In this document: in pieces, positions 41,729-47,782 of the stretch
Numbering within the stretch: position 1 is the stretch's first letter
How the letters are laid out: each line of letters opens with the position of its first letter
Assembly: GCA_902795275.1 (NCBI GenBank)
Contig: CADBKQ010000013.1
Coordinates: 1 to 64,000 of the forward strand
Direction of reading: 5' to 3'
From: an uncultured Eubacteriales bacterium
Lineage (GTDB): Bacteria; Bacillota; Clostridia; Christensenellales; Aristaeellaceae
DNA: 64,000 nt
Notes under the pieces: generated by a model
What the model was told of the DNA's origin: nothing
Database searches by the model: none
Seen by the model: only the letters and a program-made list of their open reading frames with translations
Position numbers and translations under genes: made by a program

Positions 41729-42109
41729 TTAGAATTTCAGCGCGTTCGCTTCCGGTTTGAAGCGATGCTCCCGGTGATACGCCCGGGCAAATTGGCCCCA
41801 GGCGTCGCTGAACAGCAGCAGGCTGTTGTTGTATTTGTCATATTCCAGGTTGACCAGGTCGATGTGCATTTGCAGGAAATACGGATACACATCGTCGTAA
41901 GGCGGCTTCGCCAGCAACTCGGTGTCGGGCGGCGTATCCTGGGTGTAGCCGCCGAAAGCCTTCGGCGTGTCCGCGTCAGGCTCGTGGGCACAGATGATCT
42001 CCCTGAAAATCCGCCTGTCCAGATGGCTCAGCCATTCAATCTTCTGCGCCTTCGCCACCTGGTTCGGTTTCAGTTCATCCGCCTGAAAAATGGCTTTCTC
42101 GATAGTCAT
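41729..42109 (-). CDS. Phage head-tail connector-like protein
   Basis: A 126-residue protein starting at the ATG at 42109 (MTIEKAIFQADELKPNQVAK), with GGGGG 8 nt upstream; the frame extends eight residues further without a better site. KIEWLSHLDRRIFREIICAH, PYDDVYPYFLQMHIDLVNLE and YNNSLLLFSDAWGQFARAYH form the all-helical pattern of small phage connector/head-completion proteins next to capsid genes. A GGGATTA repeat separates it from the small gene upstream. Confidence 0.65.
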   Translation of the reverse strand: MTIEKAIFQADELKPNQVAKAQKIEWLSHLDRRIFREIICAHEPDADTPKAFGGYTQDTPPDTELLAKPPYDDVYPYFLQMHIDLVNLEYDKYNNSLLLFSDAWGQFARAYHREHRFKPEANALKF

Positions 42110-42127
42110 TGTCAATACCCCCTTATT

Positions 42128-42291
42128 GGACACTTTAGGTTATAAAAGGGATTAGGGATTAGGGATTAGGCATTAGGGATTAGGCATTAGGGATTAGGGA
42201 TTAGTACAAAAGCGGAAGACATTATTACTAATCCCTACTCCCTAATCCCTATTCCCTCGTTCCCCTAATCCCTCCGTTACTTAAAGTGTCC
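42128..42291. repeat. GGGATTA palindromic repeat with terminal inverted repeats, family B copy 4
   Basis: Ends GGACACTTTAGGTTATAAAA and CCGTTACTTAAAGTGTCC match the ends of copy 3 but in the opposite orientation. The left arm has about eight heptads, including GGCATTA variants. It lies between two genes of the capsid cassette. Confidence 0.92.
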
Positions 42292-42308
42292 TTTTATCCA
42301 TCACAGCG

Positions 42309-42554
42309 TCACACGCTCATGGCGTATTCCCGGGTGCCGGAAGCGCGAGCGGCTTCCTGCTCCATGATCTTCTGACGTTCCAGCATCTCCTGGATCACTT
42401 CCCACAGGGGCATGGGCACTTCCACAAACTGCTCCTTGGGCACGAAATAGGTCTTTTCGTTCACGCCCACTTCCAGGGTGTTCTGCTCGGTTCTGCTGCG
42501 CTTGGGAATGTAGACTGTGCGCATGTCCTGCCAGGGATCGTACTGCTTTGTCAT
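42309..42554 (-). CDS. Small conserved phage-cassette protein
   Basis: An 81-residue protein between the capsid and connector genes. It reads MTKQYDPWQDMRTVYIPKRS and LEVGVNEKTYFVPKEQFVEV, then a helical IQEMLERQKIMEQEAA. The VNxKTYxVPxGxxVEVP-type segment is common in small proteins near phage capsid genes and may be a decoration or head-assembly factor. GGGAGG lies 7 nt before the ATG. No function is assigned. Confidence 0.6.
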   Translation of the reverse strand: MTKQYDPWQDMRTVYIPKRSRTEQNTLEVGVNEKTYFVPKEQFVEVPMPLWEVIQEMLERQKIMEQEAARASGTREYAMSV

Positions 42555-42600
42555 GACTGTATCCTCCCACTTTTATTTATCATTGAAATATCGTTTTTCC

Positions 42601-42740
42601 TTACGGCTTTCTCGGAAGGGGGTTTGGGGGGAACCGCTCTTTGGGGCCGAAGCGCCCGGAAAACCTGCCCTTGGGCTGGTTTTCAGCGAAGGCCGGGCCG
42701 GAAGGCCCCGGACAGCAAAGAGCGGTTCCCCCCGGAAAAA
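42601..42740. repeat. Palindromic repeat family F, copy 6, within the capsid cassette
   Basis: TACGGCTTTCTCGGAAGGGG leader, arms GGGGGGAACCGCTCTTTG (about 42625) and CAAAGAGCGGTTCCCCCC (about 42731), and a loop of about 70 nt unrelated to the other copies. It lies 7 bp from the capsid gene's end and could attenuate the genes after it. Confidence 0.88.
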
Positions 42741-42746
42741 CTCCGG

Positions 42747-44033
42747 TTAAGCGTCCTCGTCCACGTCGCTATAGTGGCTGCCGCATTCCACGCGCAGCAG
42801 GCGTTCCTCATAGAGCACCGCGCCGCCGGTCTCGAAGTACACGCCGATGGTGCCGAACTGGTTGAGGGGACCGCCGGCCTGCTCGGGGGCCTTGATGATG
42901 ACCTCCATATTGCCGCCGCCCACGTCGATCATACCGAAGGCGTTCTTGCCCAGGAACACGCAGCCATACACGGCGATGCCCGCCGCGCCGCCTTCGCCGG
43001 GATAGATCACGGTGTCGTCGGCAATGTTGTTCACATTGTCCTTGACCGTGATGGTGGTGGAAGTGTTGCCGGTGACCAGGCACTTCACGTCGCCCACCAG
43101 GATGTAGCGGTCTTTCAGCGCGTCGTCGGCCACGGTACCGCCGTCAAAGGTGATGACCTTGCCCGCCTGGCTGATCGCGCCGTTCACGGTCAGGGTAATG
43201 CTGTCGCTGGCCAAAGGCGCGCCGCGATACACCTTGGCGTTGTCGCTTTCGATGAAGCGCACGCCGTGGAGCTCGCCGATCTCGCCGTTGTAGATTTCGT
43301 CAGGATGGGCGTACTCGTGGGCGTCCAGCCAGCCCTTGGTTTCCCGCAGGTCGTAGGTGACGGAGGGATGCACGATGGCGATGTACTTGCCGTCGATCCT
43401 GGGGGCCTTGTGCTTTTTCAGCCAGGTCACGGCCCGGTTCACCATGGTGGGGGTCAGGATGCAATCCTTGGTCAGCTGGGAGCGGGTGGACACGGTCGTG
43501 TTGTCCGCCTTGTCGCAGTACATCACGTTGCTGCCGGAAATGGCGATGTTGCGGGCGATCTTGTCCTGGGTGTTGCCGCCCGCCGCGCCCATTTCCTTTG
43601 CGGCGTCCTGGGCCACAGGGTCGATGGCGTGGCGTTCCAGGCGGCGGCCCAGGGGCGTGTAAGCGCCGTATTCATACACCGTGGCCTGCACTGCGCTGTA
43701 ACCGAACGCCTGGCCGTCGGGAATCACGCCCTCCTTCAGGCGGGGTACGTCGCCGAAAGAATTGGCCTTGCGCATTTCCACGGTCATGCCGTGGTGCTCA
43801 GGCAGGGGAATGTTCTTGGCAAACTGGGCGAACACATGGTTGCTCCGGGCGTTTTCCAGGGCTTCCGTGTTGTACCATTCCTTGATCTGCGGGGCCATGG
43901 TGCTGCCTTCGGTAAAGGCCGTTTCCGCGCCGGTGTAGGCGTTGGTGTAATTGCCGGTGTTCGCCACGGGATAACCGCCCTGGCCGCCGCTGTCAGCCAT
44001 CAGCACACCGCTGTTCAACCAATGAGAAATCAT
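42747..44033 (-). CDS. N4-gp56-family major capsid protein
   Basis: The 428-residue protein resembles the N4-gp56 branch of HK97-fold capsid proteins. Landmarks are STMAPQIKEWYNTEALENAR, FAQFAKNIPLPEHHGMTVEM (N-arm/E-loop region), TPLGRRLERHAIDPVAQDAA, TPTMVNRAVTWLKKHKAPRI and the P-domain IVHPSVTYDLRETKGWLDAH. Residues about 260-340 (LTVNGAISQAGKVITFDGG and TSTTITVKD) look like an inserted beta domain. AAGGAGGAGG lies 8 nt before the ATG. No frameshift is seen. The scaffold gene is upstream. Confidence 0.85.
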   Translation of the reverse strand: MISHWLNSGVLMADSGGQGGYPVANTGNYTNAYTGAETAFTEGSTMAPQIKEWYNTEALENARSNHVFAQFAKNIPLPEHHGMTVEMRKANSFGDVPRLKEGVIPDGQAFGYSAVQATVYEYGAYTPLGRRLERHAIDPVAQDAAKEMGAAGGNTQDKIARNIAISGSNVMYCDKADNTTVSTRSQLTKDCILTPTMVNRAVTWLKKHKAPRIDGKYIAIVHPSVTYDLRETKGWLDAHEYAHPDEIYNGEIGELHGVRFIESDNAKVYRGAPLASDSITLTVNGAISQAGKVITFDGGTVADDALKDRYILVGDVKCLVTGNTSTTITVKDNVNNIADDTVIYPGEGGAAGIAVYGCVFLGKNAFGMIDVGGGNMEVIIKAPEQAGGPLNQFGTIGVYFETGGAVLYEERLLRVECGSHYSDVDEDA

Positions 44034-44053
44034 AGAAAAACCTCCTCCTTATT

Positions 44054-44812
44054 TCAAACCTGATCCATGAAGTTGATTTTCTCCCCGTTCCGGATCCTGC
44101 GCCGGAAGTCCGCGCGGGTCTTGCGGTCCATGCTCTGCACGTCGATGCCCATGCCGGCGCTGCCCACGGGGTCAAGCCCGTTTTCCCTTGGGCGGCTGGC
44201 CCCGGCCATCACGCTGGCCGCGATTCGCTCCCGCACCTGCTCGGCGGTGTAGCGCATGCTGTCCCGCTGAATTTCCTGACCGTGCACCGCGAAGAAGGCG
44301 TCCTTCACGCTCATGCCCACGCCGGGGGAAGTCATGCGCACGAACGCGGGATTCTTCATTTCCGCCGCCAGGTCAAAGCCCGGAAGCTCCTTCCGCAGCG
44401 CTTCCGCCTGGGCGCTGACGCTGCGCACATGCTCCTGCAAAAAGGGCGGCGTCTGGTTTTCCGCCTGTTCCGCTGTGGACGCTTCGGTATTTTCGAGCCG
44501 CAGTTTTTCGGAAATACCCTCCACGTCCCCCGCGTCCAGGCCGAACCTTCCGCCCAGGGCTTGCAGGATGGGCTGCACAGCGTCCAGCTGCTTTTTGTAA
44601 TCCTGCTGATTCTTGAAGCGCTGCTGGATGGCCGCCTGAATGCGCTGGCCCACCGCTTTTTCATAGTCCTGCCGGTACTCCCCGGCGATCAATTGGCGAA
44701 ACGCCGTCCGCCCGCTGCCGGGCGCTTCCGTGGTTTCGCCCGCCGCCGCGTCATTCACGCTGTCCTGGGTTTCCATTTCTTCGTCCACCCGCTGCAAATT
44801 CGATTGTTCCAT
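44054..44812 (-). CDS. Phage capsid scaffolding-like protein
   Basis: A 252-residue acidic, Gln/Glu/Arg-rich, mainly helical protein directly upstream of the capsid gene, the usual scaffold position. An acidic N-terminal tail leads to FRQLIAGEYRQDYEKAVGQR and IQAAIQQRFKNQQDYKKQLD, a pattern shared by scaffold proteins of gut phages. The C terminus is basic (RADFRRRIRNGEKINFMDQV), as expected for the capsid-binding end. GGAGG lies 6 nt before the ATG. No terminase or portal gene is found between it and the tRNA genes 200 bp away. Confidence 0.7.
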   Translation of the reverse strand: MEQSNLQRVDEEMETQDSVNDAAAGETTEAPGSGRTAFRQLIAGEYRQDYEKAVGQRIQAAIQQRFKNQQDYKKQLDAVQPILQALGGRFGLDAGDVEGISEKLRLENTEASTAEQAENQTPPFLQEHVRSVSAQAEALRKELPGFDLAAEMKNPAFVRMTSPGVGMSVKDAFFAVHGQEIQRDSMRYTAEQVRERIAASVMAGASRPRENGLDPVGSAGMGIDVQSMDRKTRADFRRRIRNGEKINFMDQV

Positions 44813-44916
44813 TTTTCATCCTCCTGGCCGTAAAGCGGTCGCTTCTTCTGCCTTTGAAAGGCGATTGTTCCGCTTGCCGCGGTGATCCCATTGAAGCATA
44901 AAAGCGCATAAAAAAA

Positions 44917-44951
44917 GAGCCCCTCCGCCGGAATCCGGCAGAAGGGCTCAG
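44917..44951 (-). terminator. Terminator upstream of the capsid cassette
   Basis: GAGCCCTTCTGCCGG / CCGGCGGAGGGGCTC with TTTTTTT on the minus strand. With the tRNA terminator it blocks read-through into the cassette, for which I find no convincing promoter of its own. Confidence 0.8.
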
Positions 44952-44977
44952 CACAGGGAATCAGTGCATGCAGCAAA

Positions 44978-45012
44978 AAAGCACCGAACCACGCGGATTC
45001 GGTGCTTTTTGT
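44978..45012. terminator. Terminator of the tRNA operon
   Basis: AAAAGCACCGAA / TTCGGTGCTTTT hairpin with T-runs in both directions, 4 bp from the tRNA-Pro 3' end. Confidence 0.88.
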
Positions 45013-45015
45013 CAG

Positions 45016-45089
45016 TCGAAGTGGTGGGATTCGAACCCACGGCCTTTTGGTCCCGAACCAAACGCGCTACCAGACTGCGCTACACCTCG
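45016..45089 (-). tRNA. tRNA-Pro (anticodon CGG)
   Basis: A complete cloverleaf: acceptor CGAGGTG/CACTTCG with a G-T pair, D arm AGCGCAGTCTGGTAGCGC, anticodon stem TTTGG/CCAAA with loop TTCGGGA (CGG, reading CCG), T arm CGTGGGTTCGAATCCCAC, discriminator A. CCA is not encoded. It is transcribed after tRNA-Thr, 5 bp apart. Confidence 0.93.
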
Positions 45090-45094
45090 AAGGA

Positions 45095-45170
45095 TGGAGC
45101 CGATAAAGGGACTCGAACCCTTGACCTGATGATTACGAATCAGCCGCTCTACCAACTGAGCTATATCGGC
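45095..45170 (-). tRNA. tRNA-Thr (anticodon CGT)
   Basis: A complete cloverleaf: acceptor GCCGATA/TATCGGC, D arm GCTCAGTTGGTAGAGC, anticodon loop TTCGTAA (CGT, reading ACG), T arm AAGGGTTCGAGTCCCTT. CCA is encoded after discriminator T. The anticodon stem has one C-T mismatch. Confidence 0.93.
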
Positions 45171-45197
45171 ACGCCGACACGATTGCCAGCAACGGTT

Positions 45198-45226
45198 ATT
45201 GTAGCATACCGCAGAAAAAAAGTCAA
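45198..45226 (-). promoter_or_regulatory. Sigma-A promoter for the tRNA pair
   Basis: TTGACT (45226-45221), 17 nt, TACAAT (45203-45198), 27 bp upstream of tRNA-Thr. Confidence 0.85.
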
Positions 45227-45244
45227 ATGAAATTTTACGGCAAA

Positions 45245-45275
45245 AAACGCCTTCCGGCATGCAAGCCGGAAGGCA
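45245..45275 (-). terminator. Terminator after the dehydrogenase gene
   Basis: GCCTTCCGGCTT / GCCGGAAGGC hairpin followed by GTTTTTTG on the minus strand. Confidence 0.85.
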
Positions 45276-45296
45276 AATCAGGTTCCGGGTACGGCG

Positions 45297-46901
45297 TTAC
45301 AGCGCTTTCAGGGCTTCGCGCACCGCGCCTTTGCCGGAAATGAGGCGGCTCAGGTTTTCGCATACCGCGTCGGCCAGCCCGGCTTCGATGAGGTTCACGC
45401 CGAAGATGGAAGCGTTTTGCAGCAGGCCGGACAGCCTGGCTTTGAGTTCGGCGGCGGTACATGTATCGCCCAAGTGAATGTCCGCCACCATGGGCCGCAG
45501 GGTGTCCAGCAGCGGGTCGCTGCTCAGCTCAAAGGGCTTGCCCTCGTCATCCACCGCCATCAGGTACCGGATCCAGCCCGCCAGTACCAGCAGAATGGCT
45601 TTCAGGGCGTGGGCGTCCAGGGTGGGACTGGCCAGATACGCCTTGATGGTTTCGCCAAAACGGATGGGGATTTTTTGAGATGTATCCGTGGCGATGCGCT
45701 GGGGCGCGTCGGGCATGAAGGGATTGGGCAGGCGCACGTTCACCACGGTGTCAATGAACGCTTTCGGGTTGATGACGCCGGGATCTGTGACCACCGGCAG
45801 GCCCTCCACATAGCCTACCCGCTTGATCAGTTTCACCAGGTCTTCATCCTTCATTTCCTGCCAGATGCGGGTGTACCCCAGCAGGCAGCCGTACACCGCC
45901 AGGGAAGTATGCAGCGGGTTCAGGCAGGTGCAGACCTTCATGCGCTCCACCTTGTTGACGGTATCCCGGTCGGTGAAGATGAAGTCCGCCTTTTCCAGCG
46001 CCGGGCGGCCGTTGGGAAAGTCGTCCTCGATCACCAGATATTCGCTTTCCTCCGCGTTCACGAAGGGGGCGATGTAGGTGTTTTTCGACGTGATCACCGG
46101 GTCAAGCCCCTGCAAGCCGTCCTCCCGCAGCATCTGTTCCACGGAGGCGTCGGGCCGGGGGGTGATCTTGTCGATCATGCTCCAGGGGAAGGAGACCTTC
46201 TTGGGGTCGCTGATGTAGGCCATGAAGCCTTCATCCTTCCAGGCCTGGGCAAAGGCGCTGATGGCGGCGCAGAGCTTTTCGCCGTTGTGGGAGCAGTTGT
46301 CGGTGCTCACCATGGCGATGGGGTAAGCGCCCGCCTTGTACCGGGCATAAAGCAGCGACGTCACCTTGCCGATGTAGCTCATGGGCTTTTCCGGCCCGGC
46401 TTCAAAGTCCGCCGCCACCGCGGGCAGGGTTTCGCCCTTGCCGTTCACCAGGCTGTAGCCCTTTTCGGTGATGGTGAAGGTGGCGAACTGCAAGGAGGGA
46501 TTGGCGAAGATTTCCTTCAAACGGCTGTATTCCGCTTCGTTTTCACTGTCCAGCATCAGGGATTCCGCGATGCTGCCGATGACGGTCTTTTCCACCTGGC
46601 CGTCGGCTTTCAGCGTCACCAGCAGGGAATAGTTATCGCAGGGACGGTAGCCCTTTTCCACGATCTCGTAATCAAAGCCCTCGATGGCGATGATACCGGT
46701 GTCCATGTCGCCGGTGTCCAGCATCTTCTGGGCCGCAGCGCACTGGAACGCGCGGAAGATATTGCCCGCGCCGAAGTGCGCCCACACCGGGGCCTTCGCC
46801 GTGTTCTTGATCATCATCGCCCGGTCAAAGGCGGGCAGGGTGTAGCCCTTCTGTTCCCATTCAGAACGGTTGGCCAAGCCTTGTTCACTCAGTTTCAGCA
46901 T
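45297..46901 (-). CDS. Mannitol dehydrogenase / fructuronate reductase-family polyol dehydrogenase
   Basis: A 534-residue NAD-dependent long-chain polyol dehydrogenase. The dinucleotide-binding motif is VWAHFGAGNIFRAFQ (about 35-50), and the catalytic region contains PDPGVINPKAFIDTVVN-type sequence and RIATDTSQKIPIRFGETIKA. The family includes mannitol dehydrogenase, tagaturonate reductase (UxaB) and fructuronate reductase (UxuB). The length and the neighbouring GH31 gene suggest plant sugar or uronate catabolism, but the substrate is not fixed. The start at 46901 follows GGAGGGAAAAGC. A small secreted-protein gene lies 13 bp upstream. Confidence 0.88.
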   Translation of the reverse strand: MLKLSEQGLANRSEWEQKGYTLPAFDRAMMIKNTAKAPVWAHFGAGNIFRAFQCAAAQKMLDTGDMDTGIIAIEGFDYEIVEKGYRPCDNYSLLVTLKADGQVEKTVIGSIAESLMLDSENEAEYSRLKEIFANPSLQFATFTITEKGYSLVNGKGETLPAVAADFEAGPEKPMSYIGKVTSLLYARYKAGAYPIAMVSTDNCSHNGEKLCAAISAFAQAWKDEGFMAYISDPKKVSFPWSMIDKITPRPDASVEQMLREDGLQGLDPVITSKNTYIAPFVNAEESEYLVIEDDFPNGRPALEKADFIFTDRDTVNKVERMKVCTCLNPLHTSLAVYGCLLGYTRIWQEMKDEDLVKLIKRVGYVEGLPVVTDPGVINPKAFIDTVVNVRLPNPFMPDAPQRIATDTSQKIPIRFGETIKAYLASPTLDAHALKAILLVLAGWIRYLMAVDDEGKPFELSSDPLLDTLRPMVADIHLGDTCTAAELKARLSGLLQNASIFGVNLIEAGLADAVCENLSRLISGKGAVREALKAL

Positions 46902-46914
46902 GCTTTTCCCTCCG

Positions 46915-47535
46915 TCAATTCCAGGGCGTGTACAGATACAGAACCTGGGTGACGCGGCAATCGTCGTCGAAGGTGATCCGCATATTGTCCGGCAGGAACA
47001 CCATATCGCCTTCATAGCCTTTCACCAGGTCTTCCACCGGGCGGACAATGGGCTGCGCGTCCGGGTCCGGGTCGGAATCATCCACAAATTCAAACCCGTC
47101 TGCCATATTGCACTCCAGCTGGCACACTTGCAGCCAGAGCGTGTGTTCCGTGTCATCCACGGCATAATAGCCGCCCTGCTCGTCCCGGATCAGATTCAGG
47201 GTTTCGTCCCATTCGCCGGTGAGCGTATAGCCCCATTCGTCCGCTTCAATGGCTTTCACCGTGATGGACAATCCCCCGCCCATCAGCGTGTCGCCGGGCT
47301 GGAGCGCTTCCACATCCTTGGCCGCGAAACGGGCTTGTTCATACAGCGTGACATACATCGTGGAAATCCCGCCGTCCCCGTTCAGGCTGTAACCGCTCAT
47401 GGTGCCGGTCAGCGTTTTTCCGGCCAGAACCGGACGCAGCAGTTCAGCGGGCTGGGCCCAGACGGTCTGAGCCATCGCGCCACAGGCAACGGACAGAAGC
47501 AAAACCACGCAAATCAGAACAATGGTCTTTTTCAT
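46915..47535 (-). CDS. Secreted hypothetical protein
   Basis: A 206-residue protein not recognised. Residues 1-23 are a signal peptide (KKTIVLICVVLLLSVACGAMA) with likely cleavage after AMA; the cysteine at 18 makes a poor lipobox. The mature part is acidic, beta-rich and modular in appearance: LAGKTLTGTMSGYSLNGDGG, FAAKDVEALQPGDTLMGGGL, LTGEWDETLNLIRDEQGGYY and ITFDDDCRVTQVLYLYTPWN. AAGGAGGTTTCCCT precedes the ATG. Its closeness to the dehydrogenase gene suggests a shared transcript but not a shared function. Confidence 0.7.
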   Translation of the reverse strand: MKKTIVLICVVLLLSVACGAMAQTVWAQPAELLRPVLAGKTLTGTMSGYSLNGDGGISTMYVTLYEQARFAAKDVEALQPGDTLMGGGLSITVKAIEADEWGYTLTGEWDETLNLIRDEQGGYYAVDDTEHTLWLQVCQLECNMADGFEFVDDSDPDPDAQPIVRPVEDLVKGYEGDMVFLPDNMRITFDDDCRVTQVLYLYTPWN

Positions 47536-47572
47536 AGGGAAACCTCCTTTTTTGCTTTATTTGATTCTCACA

Positions 47573-47766
47573 TGAAAACAGCAAATAATTATGGAAGGAA
47601 ACGGCGCTGTCATCCCGAGCGAAGTGGAGCGAGAGCGAAACGAAGTCGAGGGACCTAAACACTGCACACTCAGACAACAAACGGGTGATTACACTTTTCA
47701 GGTCCCTCCACTCCGCTTCCCTTCGGTCGGGATGACATCGTTACTTGATTGACGCTGTTTTTTGAG
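47573..47766. repeat. Repeat family H, copy 1 (CTGTCATCC...GATGAC)
   Basis: GAAAACAGCAAATAA, then CTGTCATCCCGAGCGAAG pairs with CTTCGGTCGGGATGAC; GAGGGACCT pairs with AGGTCCCTC. The right end is CGTTACTTGATTGACGCTG followed by TTTTTTGAG. The same end motifs occur at 63430-63600. Confidence 0.85.
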
Positions 47767-47782
47767 TATCACATCATAACGC

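Noticed and set aside
39196..41760. 854-codon plus-strand frame across the capsid cassette
   Set aside because: Antisense to three well-supported minus-strand genes with their own ribosome sites.
30909..42291. Chromosome end or linear replicon telomere suggested by GGGATTA repeats
   Set aside because: Repeats are short, internal, in both orientations and between normal chromosomal genes.
38112..45016. att site duplication flanking the capsid cassette
   Set aside because: No copy of the tRNA-Pro 3' end is visible between ybaK and 38112; only a short GGGATTC match occurs.
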